The notes beneath the pieces were generated by a model. That model was not told where the DNA came from. It saw only the letters and a list, made by a program, of their open reading frames with translations, and did no database searches. From contig NZ_JADLJS010000001.1 of assembly GCF_015680405.1 (NCBI RefSeq), forward strand, positions 186,001 through 250,000: 64,000 nucleotides of DNA, read 5' to 3'. The position numbers and the translations under genes were made by a program. Below are positions 15,992-24,691 of the stretch, one piece after another (the stretch's first letter is position 1; each line of letters starts with the position of its first letter). The DNA is from Pseudomonas pudica (GTDB lineage Bacteria > Pseudomonadota > Gammaproteobacteria > Pseudomonadales > Pseudomonadaceae).

Positions 15992-16915
15992 ATGAAGCGG
16001 CATTTTGACGATTTGCAGTTGGGAAGTATTGAGCTGTTTTGCCTGTCCGCAGAAGCGGGCAGCTTTACTGCCGCAGCTCAGCTCGCTGGCGTTACTCCGG
16101 CCGCAGTAAGCAGGTCGATCCTTCGCCTGGAAAAAAGGCTTGGCTCTCGGCTGTTTGCAAGGACTACCCGAAGCATCCGATTGACCGATGCGGGAAAGGA
16201 TTTTTTCGAGCAGTGCAGCCAGGCGCTCACGCAACTGGTGGAGGCCCAGCAGGCAGTTATGGGCGCTCAAGCAACACCTTCAGGCCGCCTTCGTATCAGC
16301 CTGCCTACGACCTATGGGCACCACCGCATCCTGCCGTTGCTGCCAAAATTTCGAGAGCTTTATCCTGAGGTAACCGTTGATATCCACCTCGGTAATCGAA
16401 ATATCGACTTCGTTGCAGAAGGGTACGATCTGGCGATTCGAGTACGAGCTCAGCCTGACTCCACGATGATTGCGAGATTGCTGGAGGATGCCAAGTTGGT
16501 TGTCGTAGCGTCTCCGGCCTACCTGGAGAAAGTCGGGACACCGCATACCTTGCAGGACCTGGACCAGCATGAATGCATTCAATTTGAGCTTCCGAGTAGC
16601 GGGCGGCGTATCTCTTGGCTGTTCCAAGAGGACGGTCGAGAGCGTGAGGTATTCACTGCTGGAAGCTATTCCTGTTCCGACGACGTGCTGGGCGGAGTGA
16701 CACTTGCCAGGAACGGTGCCGGATTATTCCAAACCTACAAATTCATCGTGGAACAAGAGCTCGCTGATGGGCGACTCGTCGAAGTCTTGAAACCGTTTAG
16801 TGGGCGATCAAGGCCGTACACGTTGTTGTACCCTCAAGGTCGTCACATCCCGCAGAGGGTGCGCGCTTTTGTGGATTTCCTGGTTCAGTATCGCGAAAAG
16901 TGGGCTTCGCTCTAG
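15992..16915 (+). CDS. LysR-family transcriptional regulator
   Basis: A 307-residue LysR regulator: HTH at about 10-68 (GSFTAAAQLAGVTPAAVSRSILRLEK), linker helix, effector domain at about 97-300. AAGGA precedes the ATG. It diverges from the AcuR-like gene with a 116-base gap holding the TTAGAC palindrome. No enzyme gene lies next to it on its own strand, so its target is not obvious; the MFS gene downstream is convergent. The 220 bases after it (16916-17136) show no gene or strong repeat. Confidence 0.88.
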   Translation: MKRHFDDLQLGSIELFCLSAEAGSFTAAAQLAGVTPAAVSRSILRLEKRLGSRLFARTTRSIRLTDAGKDFFEQCSQALTQLVEAQQAVMGAQATPSGRLRISLPTTYGHHRILPLLPKFRELYPEVTVDIHLGNRNIDFVAEGYDLAIRVRAQPDSTMIARLLEDAKLVVVASPAYLEKVGTPHTLQDLDQHECIQFELPSSGRRISWLFQEDGREREVFTAGSYSCSDDVLGGVTLARNGAGLFQTYKFIVEQELADGRLVEVLKPFSGRSRPYTLLYPQGRHIPQRVRAFVDFLVQYREKWASL

Positions 16916-17136
16916 CACGAAAGTTGGTCCCCGTTCCGTGTTCGAGTAGGGGCGAACGAAACACGACGCAGGATCCCCATCCAGTTTTGAGAGCTTAATG
17001 GGGAGCCAAGCGGATTGGATGCCTCGATTCTTGGATGAGTGTTGCCCCAGCCTGGGAGTTGAATGCCAGCTTACGGCATGGCTGGAAGCCTAAGCAAACC
17101 AGCAAAAGATGCGCTGTCCAGTCGTCTTTTAATCGC

Positions 17137-18345
17137 TCAGAGGCGAACCTCGCCCATCGTCGAGCTCAATTCACGGGGTGCAAGCGCATTGATAACTGTG
17201 GCCGCTAAAGACAGCAGAATGCCAACCGCGGCAAGGCCGATCCAGCCGGCCTCGTGCACGCCATAATTCCCCAATGCGGCGCCGATCGCTCCCCCCAGAA
17301 AATACGACCCCATGAATACGGTATTTAGCCGACTTCTGGCCTCGGTCCCCAGGGTGAATACGCGTGCCTGGTTGGCAACCAGCCCAGCACGATTGCCCAG
17401 GTCCAGCAGCACCATGCCGAGGATCAGCCAGCCAAGATGTTGCCCGCCCGCTGCAATGCAGGCGAAGCCCAGGACGAGGGTCATCGCGCCGGCTAGAACC
17501 ATGGTGTGTCTGCCCAGGCGATCGGTCAGCGTGCCAATACAAGGTGACGCAACGATGCCCAACAACGCGACCAGGCCAAAGAGACCAATGGTAGCAGAGT
17601 CGAGTCCGTATGGAGGTTGTGCCAATAGCGCGGCAAGCGAAGCCCACAGCGCACTGAATGCAGCGAACATAAATAGGCCGCTCGCCGCGCAGTAACGCAG
17701 CACGCTTTCCTGTTTGACCAGGCTGCCTAACGAACCCAAGAGCCGCCCGTAGCTTATCGTCTGCAGACTCGCGGTGGCGGGCAGGCGCTTGGCAACGATG
17801 AACAGCAGTAGGACATCGCTGAGCGAGGCCAGCACGAAGACGACTCTCCACCCCACATGTGCACCGGCGAAGCCCCCGAGCATGCGGGCCAGTAACAGGC
17901 CTGCCGAGAGGCCGCTGAGCAGGCTCCCTACGATTCGACCTCGCTCAGCCGGAGTGGCCAACCCCGACAGACAGGGAATGATGAGCTGCGCAGTAATCGC
18001 CGTCACCCCGACCAGAAGGCTGCTTATGTACAGCATCATGAAAGTCGGTGATACCGCGCAAAGAAGTAAGGCAACGGCATTTCCCGCGATAGCCAGCAGC
18101 GCGAGTTGGCGTGGTTGTCGGCAATCGGCGAGTGGCACGATGAACAGCAGGCCTAGCGCATAGCCAAGCTGCGTCAGCGTGGCGACCAGGCCGGCCTGTG
18201 TCGGCGCCATGCCAAACGACGCTGCCATCTGCGGCAGAAGCGGCTGATGGTAGTAGATGGTCGAGACCGCCAGCGCGCAGCACAGAGCCATAAGCGTGAC
18301 AAGGCGGCTGGAAACTCCCATTGGTGATGCGCAAGAGGCAGACAT
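17137..18345 (-). CDS. MFS transporter, 12-TM drug/efflux type
   Basis: A 402-residue major facilitator with about 12 membrane segments. It shows YYHQPLLPQMAASFGMAPTQ in TM1-loop and a motif-A equivalent (VPLADCRQPRQLALLAI). This matches the Bcr/AraJ-like efflux branch. The ATG has GGAG upstream. It lies 15 bases downstream of the isochorismatase-like gene on the same strand, so the pair is an operon that would hydrolyse and export related compounds. Control by the divergent HxlR regulator is likely. Confidence 0.87.
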   Translation of the reverse strand: MSASCASPMGVSSRLVTLMALCCALAVSTIYYHQPLLPQMAASFGMAPTQAGLVATLTQLGYALGLLFIVPLADCRQPRQLALLAIAGNAVALLLCAVSPTFMMLYISSLLVGVTAITAQLIIPCLSGLATPAERGRIVGSLLSGLSAGLLLARMLGGFAGAHVGWRVVFVLASLSDVLLLFIVAKRLPATASLQTISYGRLLGSLGSLVKQESVLRYCAASGLFMFAAFSALWASLAALLAQPPYGLDSATIGLFGLVALLGIVASPCIGTLTDRLGRHTMVLAGAMTLVLGFACIAAGGQHLGWLILGMVLLDLGNRAGLVANQARVFTLGTEARSRLNTVFMGSYFLGGAIGAALGNYGVHEAGWIGLAAVGILLSLAATVINALAPRELSSTMGEVRL

Positions 18346-18360
18346 GACGCAGCTCCTTCA

Positions 18361-18984
18361 CTACTGTTGCAAAGTCTGCACGAGCCCGCAGGTGTCGACG
18401 ATGCTGTGCGCAAACGTCGGCCCGTTCAGTTCGTGCGCCGCGTGCATCATTTCCTTGCTGAAAGCGGCAGTCGCATCGCGGACCAGCGTGACGTGATAAC
18501 CCAACTCCATGGCGAAGCGTGCGGTCGATTCGATGCAGGTGTTCGCCAGCAGGCCTACGACGATTACATGTGTTATGCCTCGTTGCTTCAGCTGGAAATC
18601 GAGGTCGGTATTGGCGAACCCGCTTTGTCCCCAGTGTTCCTGGATGATGATGTCGCCCTCCTGTGGCACGAAGTCGGGATGCCATTCGCCGCCCCAGGAC
18701 CCCTTGGCAAAGGTGTGACGTTCCTGGATCAGGCGCTGGGTGGGATTGGGGTGATCCCAGCGGGTGTAGTCGCCGGGCTGCCAGCGCCTATGAGGCACGT
18801 AGTACACCTGAATTGCTTGTGCTCGCGCGGCGGCAACGGTCATGCGCAGGTTGTCGAGCAGTCGCACTTCATCCGCAACGCCTCTGAGCATGGAATAAAG
18901 CTTGCCGCCATCGGACAGGAAGTCGTTGTAGGGGTCGACCAGCAGCAGAGCGGTCCGCTCCGAGGCATACACAGGATGGGTCAT
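18361..18984 (-). CDS. isochorismatase-like cysteine hydrolase
   Basis: A 207-residue isochorismatase-fold hydrolase. Asp17 in LLLVDPYNDF and the nucleophile Cys150 in VVGLLANTCIESTAR are visible; the position of the usual catalytic Lys reads EHWGQSGF, so the triad is not canonical. Family members cleave amides, ureas or vinyl ethers. I start at ATG 18984, seven bases after GGAGC; an ATG at 19035 adds 17 atypical residues. It is the first gene of an operon with the MFS exporter, with an ACTATGA palindrome 94 bases upstream. Confidence 0.85.
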   Translation of the reverse strand: MTHPVYASERTALLLVDPYNDFLSDGGKLYSMLRGVADEVRLLDNLRMTVAAARAQAIQVYYVPHRRWQPGDYTRWDHPNPTQRLIQERHTFAKGSWGGEWHPDFVPQEGDIIIQEHWGQSGFANTDLDFQLKQRGITHVIVVGLLANTCIESTARFAMELGYHVTLVRDATAAFSKEMMHAAHELNGPTFAHSIVDTCGLVQTLQQ

Positions 18985-19077
18985 AATGGTGCTCCAGGTG
19001 AGAGAGGCGTTCTGGGACGTTTGCTTTACCGGCAAATGCCGCGCTGCGACAGCGCATGCCGCAGAGGCTTCATATTA

Positions 19078-19094
19078 ACTATGAAAATCATAGT
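19078..19094. promoter_or_regulatory. ACTATGA palindrome, putative HxlR operator (leftward promoter)
   Basis: A 17-base inverted repeat with 7-base arms (ACTATGA and TCATAGT, 3-base centre) lies 94 bases upstream of the isochorismatase-like gene. The same 17-base motif recurs in degenerate form at 19154-19170, 76 bases away, in front of the HxlR gene. Confidence 0.68.
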
Positions 19095-19153
19095 GTCAAC
19101 GAGGATGAGGCTTTGAGCGTTAATCCATGCAACATGGTTAATCTCGCTGCGTT

Positions 19154-19170
19154 ACTATGAAAACAATAGT
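19154..19170. promoter_or_regulatory. ACTATGA-type repeat, putative HxlR operator (rightward promoter)
   Basis: The 17 bases match the palindrome at 19078-19094 at 14 of 17 positions and keep 5-base arms ACTAT and ATAGT. The site lies 18 bases upstream of the HxlR start, where binding would block the regulator gene's own transcription. Confidence 0.62.
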
Positions 19171-19188
19171 TTCTACGGAGAAAGCAGC

Positions 19189-19689
19189 GTGATGTCGATG
19201 CTGGACGTGACAAGCGATACGGTGTGCCCGGTGGCACGCTCGATGGATTTGGTGGGCGACAAATGGACCATTTTGGTCCTGCGTGAGCTGTACATGGGCG
19301 CGACACGCTTCGAGGAAATGCAGATCCAGACCACCGCTACGCCCCAGATGCTGACTTCGCGCCTGAAAGCGCTGGAGGCGAACGGTCTGGTCGAACGCCG
19401 GCCCTATAGCGAAAAGCCTCTGCGCTACGAATATCATCTGACCGACAAGGGCTGGGACTTCTATCCCGTGATCTACGCGCTACGCGCTTGGGGCGAGAAG
19501 TGGTGCAAGAACCCGGATGAGGGGTTGGCCGTGCATTTCGTGCACCGCGCCTGCGGCCTTGATGTGGGGGTGGCCAGCGTTTGTCCTCACTGCGGCGACG
19601 CTGTGGAACGCAAGGACTTGGAAGCGCTGATCAGCGATCGTTTTCTCGACGAACGCGAGTCTCGTCGTGAAGCCTTCAAGCGGAAGTAG
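19189..19689 (+). CDS. HxlR-family transcriptional regulator
   Basis: A 166-residue HxlR winged-helix regulator with the opening VCPVARSMDLVGDKWTILVL, a helix ending ATPQMLTSRLKALE and a wing with RRPYSEKPLRYEYHLT. Cys13 is in the position used for thiol sensing in some HxlR proteins. The C-terminal extension carries a CG...VCPHCGD cysteine cluster that may bind metal. Start: GTG 19189 is eight bases after GGAG, while the next ATG (19192) would also work. It is divergent from the hydrolase-MFS operon; two ACTATGA palindromes lie between. Confidence 0.88.
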   Translation: MMSMLDVTSDTVCPVARSMDLVGDKWTILVLRELYMGATRFEEMQIQTTATPQMLTSRLKALEANGLVERRPYSEKPLRYEYHLTDKGWDFYPVIYALRAWGEKWCKNPDEGLAVHFVHRACGLDVGVASVCPHCGDAVERKDLEALISDRFLDERESRREAFKRK

Positions 19690-19786
19690 CTGAGGCTAAG
19701 AGGCTTTCCTGTACTGACATGTTTGAATTGGAAGTGGACGCTATGAAGGGAAGCGAATAGCTGGGGTCTCGCTCAGTACCTGAAAA

Positions 19787-20310
19787 CTAAGCGTCCTGAG
19801 CCTGAATGGTACCGGCAGGCTCCCTCTCTTCTTTCAATAGGATGATCAAAGCTGCTGCCAGGCCGGCAAGCATGATGGAGACGTACCATAAGGTAACGTA
19901 CTCACCCGTGTGATCGAATATCCACCCTCTGAAAAATGCGCCGGATGCACCGCCGATCGCGTGCCCGGCAGAGAGTAGAACAAGCGATAGCCCTAAATTC
20001 CGTAGACCCAACCGGCTACCCATTAGGCTCGCCGTGACCGGAACCGTGGAGTAGTCAAAAATGCCAAACAAGACGGCGAATGCCAGCAACAGTTCATAGC
20101 TGTCACCAATAACCAGCAAAAGCCCGAAGCCGTTGCGCTGGGTACGGGTGCGAACCCACACATCGCTGCGTAGGGTAGTAAATGGGGCTCAATGACCCCA
20201 CTGGTGATGAAACCTAGGCCGACTACCATCCATGCCGTCAGGGAAATGTTCTGTCTGGGCGGTGCATGGGGCGTCTCCGAATGTTGCCTCATGAATGCCT
20301 CTGCGGGCAC
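19787..20310 (-). pseudogene. MFS transporter, broken C-terminal half
   Basis: Two frames on this strand together encode parts of one 12-TM transporter. From 20310 one frame gives SLTAWMVVGLGFITSGVIEP and HLLPYAAMCGFAPV, which looks like TM7. Near 20150 the reading switches to the frame ending at 19787, with GDSYELLLAFAVLFGIFDYS, LGLSLVLLSAGHAIGGASGA and a last helix. Roughly 40 residues expected between these parts and the entire first half are missing. I infer a truncated gene with an internal, frame-changing deletion. Confidence 0.68.
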
Positions 20311-20335
20311 TCATGAAGGCTGGGCCCAGGCGGGC

Positions 20336-20968
20336 TCAGTCAATATCAGGCCTAGCTTGAGCCGTCCATTGGACTACCGATGGCCGTTTCCACTGATTTT
20401 TCGCATAGGCGGCTAGCTTCGGTGGTACATCGTCACCGTTCATGACCATCCGATTCAGAAGAAGAGCCAGGTCAACATCGACGATGCTCCACTCCCCAAA
20501 GAGATTGGCCTCTGGATCTTCTATCAGCGGATCGATCGCTTCGAATAGCCGATGCGCGGCCTGTTGGGCGTTTTCGGATAGCGGATTGTTGGTTGGTCGG
20601 TAGAAGATCACAGCAGTGGAGCGCTCTTCACGAATGGGCATGAAATCACTGCGTATCCATGCCTGAAGTTGCCGGGCACGTGCTTTAGCACGGGGCGCAC
20701 GAGGATACAAAGGCCCGTCGGGGTAAACATAATCCAAGTACTCGGTAATTGCTGAAGATTCAGTCAATGCAAAACCGTCATCAATGATCATGGGCACACG
20801 GCGCGTGATCGATAGCTTGGCGTATTCAGCGCTGTGCTGCTCACCAGCGTCGATGTCGATGTTTATGATGTCAAAATCCAGACCTTTCTCCACCAAGGCG
20901 ACAAATACCGACATGGAGTAGGGGCTGGCGAACAAATGATCGACGTACAACTGAATCTTGGATGACAT
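20336..20968 (-). CDS. glutathione S-transferase (YfcF-like)
   Basis: A 210-residue GST. The thioredoxin-like N domain opens with the strand IQLYVDHLFASPYSMSVFVA, keeps the cis-Pro loop RRVPMI and the glutathione-binding LTESSAITEYL, and is followed by a helical domain with ARQLQAWIRSDF. The Ser pair near residue 15-18 fits a Ser-type active site as in YfcF. GGAGC precedes ATG 20968. It lies 13 bases downstream of nitronate monooxygenase on the same strand; together they suggest detoxification of nitro or electrophilic compounds. Confidence 0.85.
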   Translation of the reverse strand: MSSKIQLYVDHLFASPYSMSVFVALVEKGLDFDIINIDIDAGEQHSAEYAKLSITRRVPMIIDDGFALTESSAITEYLDYVYPDGPLYPRAPRAKARARQLQAWIRSDFMPIREERSTAVIFYRPTNNPLSENAQQAAHRLFEAIDPLIEDPEANLFGEWSIVDVDLALLLNRMVMNGDDVPPKLAAYAKNQWKRPSVVQWTAQARPDID

Positions 20969-20981
20969 ACCCGCTCCTCGT

Positions 20982-22037
20982 TCAATGCTCACAGTTGATT
21001 TCAGCCGCTAGCAACTTGATCAAAGCTGCTGCTGGCATTTCCCTAGCAAGCGGAGCCCCCTGCCCCGCCCATTGCACCGCGAAATCAAAGTTACCTTGCG
21101 CGTTTGCTGCGGCATTCAGAGCTTTATTGGCATCGTAGGTGACGGGATATGCCGGTATAGAGGCGTGCTCCGAAGGTAGATCCGTGAAGTTACGATTGAC
21201 CATGCCCCGGGCAGGTCGCCCAGAAATCACACTGGTAACTTGGGTGTGATAGGCGCGATGGCTTTTCATTGCTTCCCGGTAGGCAGCGTTAGCGGACGTC
21301 TCAGGGCAGAGGATAAAAGCTGTGCCAAGCTGCGCACCGCAGGCGCCGAGCGCCATTGCAGCTTTGATCCCTGCCCCATCCATAATTCCGCCGGCCGCTA
21401 TCACTGGTAATTTGCATCGCGATGTCAGCAACCGAACCAATGCCATGACACCGATCGCATCATCGTTCGCCGGCTCGAAGACTCCTCTGTGGCCCCCGGC
21501 CTCGATACCTTGGGCTACGAGCACATGCACGCCAGCGCGCTCAGCCAACTGCGCCTCATCGAGGTTTGTGACTGAGCACATCGTCACGATTCCGGCTGCA
21601 TTGAGTGCATTGATCATCGACTGGGGAGGAAGACCGAAATGGAAGCTGACTACATCAGGCCGCTCTTCCAGGAGCATCTGCAGCATCGGTACATCTTCTA
21701 CGAAGGAGGTGTAGATTTCTCTCAGCGAGCTTGGCGGATCAGCGTCGTATTCAGCAAAAAGAGGTGCAAGACCGCGAAGCCAGCCTTGCTCCAAATCCTC
21801 ATCGCGCTCAGCGGGGCGATGACAAAAAACGTTCACGTTGAACGGTTTGTCCGTCAGCCTAAAGGTCTCGCGGATCATTTCCCTGGCTTGCTCTACCGAA
21901 CTGGCTCCAATGCCGATTGACCCCAGTCCGCCTGCGTTGGAAACCGCTGCGGCCAGTTTGGGCGTTGAGACCCCGACCATGGGGGCCTGGATAACGGGGA
22001 TTTCGATCTCAAGAAGCGACTGCAGCGGGTTTGGCAT
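20982..22037 (-). CDS. nitronate monooxygenase family flavoprotein
   Basis: A 351-residue TIM-barrel flavoenzyme of the nitronate monooxygenase/2-nitropropane dioxygenase family. It has an N-terminal [20 protein letters not shown] segment, a VVSFHFGLP strand, [11 protein letters not shown] with the catalytic-type His, and [20 protein letters not shown] for FMN phosphate. It would oxidise alkyl nitronates such as propionate 3-nitronate with FMN and O2. AGAGG lies before ATG 22037; the ATG at 22073 lacks a site. It forms an operon with the GST and diverges from the LysR gene at 22146. Confidence 0.9.
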   Translation of the reverse strand: MPNPLQSLLEIEIPVIQAPMVGVSTPKLAAAVSNAGGLGSIGIGASSVEQAREMIRETFRLTDKPFNVNVFCHRPAERDEDLEQGWLRGLAPLFAEYDADPPSSLREIYTSFVEDVPMLQMLLEERPDVVSFHFGLPPQSMINALNAAGIVTMCSVTNLDEAQLAERAGVHVLVAQGIEAGGHRGVFEPANDDAIGVMALVRLLTSRCKLPVIAAGGIMDGAGIKAAMALGACGAQLGTAFILCPETSANAAYREAMKSHRAYHTQVTSVISGRPARGMVNRNFTDLPSEHASIPAYPVTYDANKALNAAANAQGNFDFAVQWAGQGAPLAREMPAAALIKLLAAEINCEH

Positions 22038-22145
22038 CGCGTTTACCTCTGTTATCTCGTCAGGCCCTACCATGTGCTTGACTTACTATCTCTCATGGAG
22101 AATATTTCTTGCAATACGTTCTCTGCAAGAGATTTGAGGTGGTTG

Positions 22146-23030
22146 ATGGATCTGGCGGTACTGGAAATTTTTCGTGCGGTAGCGGAAGCGCAAAGCGTGA
22201 CGCGAGCGGCCGCAGCCCTTAATCGCGTGCAGTCGAACGTCACGACCAGGATCCGGCAGCTTGAGGACGAACTGGGTGTTGAGCTTTTCCTGCGTGATGG
22301 AAAACGCATGAAACTGTCCGAGCGGGGCCAGGAGTTCCTTGTCTACGCTCAGCAGATTCTTGCGCTCACAGAACAAGCGAAGCAGTCCATGCATCCCGAT
22401 CGCCCGGCTGGCTTATTGCGCCTGGGGACAATGGAAAGTACTGCTGCCAGTCGCCTGCCACAGAAACTGGCTCGCTTTCACCGCGAGCATCCAGAGGTGG
22501 AGTTGACCGTTACAACCGGACCGACAGGACGAATGCTTGATGCTGTGATGGAGCGGCGTGTGGATTGTGCGTTGGTCGCACAACCCTCTTCCCTCAAGGA
22601 TGGGCGTTGGGAAGCAGAGCCGTTCCCGCCTGAAATTGAGAGCCTCCCAGTCTTCACCGAAGAACTCGTATTGGTGTTGCCTGAGGGTCATCCGGTAGTG
22701 AATGGGCCCGATGATGTCTCGTTGACGACACTAGGCGGTTTCGCCTCCAGCTGTTCATACCGCCAAATCGCCGAGCAGTGGTTCAACAGCGGGAATGGGC
22801 GGCCTTTTCGAACTTTGAAGGTGCAGGAACTGGGGTCGTATCACGGGATATTGGCATGTGTGACGGCCGGGTCGTGCTTTGGCATCGTGCCGCGTTCTGT
22901 ACTAGAACTGATTGGCGGCACGACGAACCTGACGCTGCATCCGATTATGCAGATTGATACCCAGTTGGTTTGCCGTGCTGGCTACAACACCCCGGCCTTC
23001 AAATCGTTGCGAGACCTGCTGCTGAGCTGA
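22146..23030 (+). CDS. LysR-family transcriptional regulator
   Basis: A 294-residue LysR protein with the HTH at about 1-60 (QSVTRAAAALNRVQSNVTTRI) and effector domain at about 88-290. This variant HTH with VQSNVTTRI is common in LysR proteins linked to transporters or redox genes. I start at ATG 22146, six bases after GAGG; an upstream start at 22074 adds 24 residues not typical of the family. It diverges from the nitronate monooxygenase-GST operon with a 108-base gap, its likely target. Its stop is one base from the convergent CGNR gene. Confidence 0.88.
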   Translation: MDLAVLEIFRAVAEAQSVTRAAAALNRVQSNVTTRIRQLEDELGVELFLRDGKRMKLSERGQEFLVYAQQILALTEQAKQSMHPDRPAGLLRLGTMESTAASRLPQKLARFHREHPEVELTVTTGPTGRMLDAVMERRVDCALVAQPSSLKDGRWEAEPFPPEIESLPVFTEELVLVLPEGHPVVNGPDDVSLTTLGGFASSCSYRQIAEQWFNSGNGRPFRTLKVQELGSYHGILACVTAGSCFGIVPRSVLELIGGTTNLTLHPIMQIDTQLVCRAGYNTPAFKSLRDLLLS

Positions 23031-23031
23031 T

Positions 23032-23619
23032 TCATCCCGCTTGGCCTTGGCGGCGTTTTCGGAACTCAGCCACCTTATGACGGTTCCCGCACAAGGCCAT
23101 GCTGCACCAGCGTCGCTTATGAGATTTGGTTCGGTCATAGAACATGAGTGAACAGTCCGGGCTCTCGCATTTCCTGACAAGACTGAAATCACCTTCTGCC
23201 AGCAGCTCTGCTGCTGAGTACGCCAACCTGGCGAGTTGGCGGCTGGATTCATCTTTGTGATGAAAACGGTCCAGCTCTGGTTGGTGAGCACCCCATGTCA
23301 ACTGCGGTACGGCATCACGCAAGAAACTGTTGAGCACCGAAGGGTCGGCGTCGCGTTCTTCGCGCCGTGCATGAACAAGGACTTCAACCGCATCCCGCAG
23401 AGTGCGGAGGTTCGATAGGAGCACTCCGCCTTTCGCTGACGGTAAAGATGCAGGACCAAATCCAGCTTGAGCCAGCCATGTAAAGGCTTGCTCATCACTG
23501 TTCAAGAGGTCCGTCTTTTGTCCGTCCACCATCATCACAGTATTGAGAAGGTCGAGCGCCGGGTGGTCTGCCAGCACGTAGGGCGCCGGAAGGTTAGCTG
23601 CAGGATTAGGGGGGGTCAT
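23032..23619 (-). CDS. CGNR zinc-finger (ABATE-domain) transcriptional regulator
   Basis: A 195-residue protein with an N-terminal ABATE-type domain (HPALDLLNTV...GQKTDLLNS) and a C-terminal zinc finger: CESPDCSLMFYDRTKSHKRRW, then CSMALCGNRHKV. The four cysteines and the CGNR motif define the family, which binds DNA. AGGAGG lies before the ATG. It diverges from an alpha/beta hydrolase gene, and the 126-base gap between them holds two copies of a GTAAC-N20-GTTAC sequence. These are the natural candidates for its operators. Confidence 0.86.
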   Translation of the reverse strand: MTPPNPAANLPAPYVLADHPALDLLNTVMMVDGQKTDLLNSDEQAFTWLAQAGFGPASLPSAKGGVLLSNLRTLRDAVEVLVHARREERDADPSVLNSFLRDAVPQLTWGAHQPELDRFHHKDESSRQLARLAYSAAELLAEGDFSLVRKCESPDCSLMFYDRTKSHKRRWCSMALCGNRHKVAEFRKRRQGQAG

Positions 23620-23648
23620 AAGGCCTCCTTTGGGTGTCTCCAGTGATT

Positions 23649-23678
23649 GTAACCGATAAAAAAGATTTGACTAGTTAC
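23649..23678. promoter_or_regulatory. GTAAC-N20-GTTAC site, copy 1, putative CGNR operator
   Basis: A 30-base site with GTAAC and GTTAC arms exactly 20 bases apart. Between the arms it reads CGATAAAA at the left. It matches copy 2 (23703-23732) in the blocks GTAACCGNTAAAA and ACNAGTTACA. It lies 29 bases upstream of the CGNR start codon and overlaps a TTGACT that could serve as a -35 for the hydrolase. Confidence 0.62.
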
Positions 23679-23702
23679 AAAAGCTGTGCAAAATGAAGCC
23701 AC

Positions 23703-23732
23703 GTAACCGCTAAAACCAACCAAACCAGTTAC
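23703..23732. promoter_or_regulatory. GTAAC-N20-GTTAC site, copy 2, putative CGNR operator
   Basis: The second 30-base copy, 54 bases downstream of the first in the same orientation. Its right arm abuts the AGGAG ribosome site of the hydrolase gene (ATG 23746), so a protein bound here would cover the transcript start region. Equal internal spacing in both copies argues against chance. Confidence 0.62.
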
Positions 23733-23745
23733 AGGAGCTAAAGCA

Positions 23746-24627
23746 ATGACCCAGTCCAAGCACACCAATGTCGCTTTCAAATTCGCCGAAGCTGATGGCG
23801 TCCGTGTCTTCTATCGAGAGGCCGGTGCTCCTGACGCTCCTGTCCTCCTTCTTTTGCACGGCTTCCCGAGCTCATCGCACCAGTTCCGTGATCTGATCCC
23901 TCTGCTGGCATCCCGTTATCGGATCATTGCCCCCGATCTGCCTGGCTTCGGCTTCACCGAAGTCCCAGCCGAGCGGGAGTACGTATACACCTTCGATGCG
24001 ATCGGTAAGACGATCGGCGATTTCGTCGAGAAGCTGGGCCTCAAGCGCTACGCGATGTACTTCTTCGACTACGGTGCGCCGACTGGTTTGCGCTTGGCTC
24101 TCGCACATCCGGAACGTGTCAGTGCGATCATTTCCCAGAACGGCAATGCTTACCTGGAAGGTCTTGGAGAGGCTTGGGCACCGATCCGTAAGTACTGGGA
24201 AGATGGCCTGCCGGAAAGCCGCCAAGTCATCAACGATGCAATTCTGCATCTGGAGGGGACCCGCTGGCAGTATGTGGAGGGGGTAAGTGATCCTAGCCAG
24301 ATTGCTCCTGAGTCTTACTACCTCGATGCCCTTCTGCTTGAGCGGCCGGGCAACAAAGAGATTCAGCTCGACTTGTTCTATGACTATCAGAACAACCTGA
24401 AGCTGTATCCTGAATTCCAGCAGTTCTTCCGAACCACGAAGGTGCCGACCCTGGCGATCTGGGGCAAGGGTGATCCTTTCTTCATCCCACCAGGAGCCGA
24501 AGCCTTCAAGCGGGACAACCCGAATGCCGTCGTCGAGCTGTTGGATACCGGGCATTTCGCACTGGAGACGCACGTCCAGTACATCGCTGACCGGATCGTC
24601 GAAGTGCTGGGCGACTCGATCAACTGA
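23746..24627 (+). CDS. alpha/beta hydrolase, epoxide hydrolase / haloalkane dehalogenase-like
   Basis: A 293-residue cytoplasmic alpha/beta hydrolase. The oxyanion motif HGFPSS is at 38-43. The nucleophile elbow reads FFDYGAP with Asp108 in place of Ser, Asp243 lies in GKGDPFFIP, and the catalytic His270 in LLDTGHFALE. An Asp nucleophile points to epoxide hydrolase or dehalogenase chemistry rather than an esterase. AGGAG is nine bases upstream. It diverges from the CGNR regulator with twin GTAAC-N20-GTTAC sites between. A strong terminator follows at 24637-24667. Confidence 0.88.
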   Translation: MTQSKHTNVAFKFAEADGVRVFYREAGAPDAPVLLLLHGFPSSSHQFRDLIPLLASRYRIIAPDLPGFGFTEVPAEREYVYTFDAIGKTIGDFVEKLGLKRYAMYFFDYGAPTGLRLALAHPERVSAIISQNGNAYLEGLGEAWAPIRKYWEDGLPESRQVINDAILHLEGTRWQYVEGVSDPSQIAPESYYLDALLLERPGNKEIQLDLFYDYQNNLKLYPEFQQFFRTTKVPTLAIWGKGDPFFIPPGAEAFKRDNPNAVVELLDTGHFALETHVQYIADRIVEVLGDSIN

Positions 24628-24636
24628 TTGATCCCT

Positions 24637-24667
24637 AAAACGCCACGAACCTTGTTCGTGGCGTTTT
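24637..24667 (+). terminator. rho-independent terminator after the alpha/beta hydrolase gene
   Basis: Perfect 13-base arms (24637-24649 and 24655-24667) with an AAAACGCCACGAA/TTCGTGGCGTTTT stem and a 5-base loop, starting nine bases after the stop codon and ending in a T run. Confidence 0.88.
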
Positions 24668-24691
24668 CATTTGTGAATAAAGCTATCGCCC

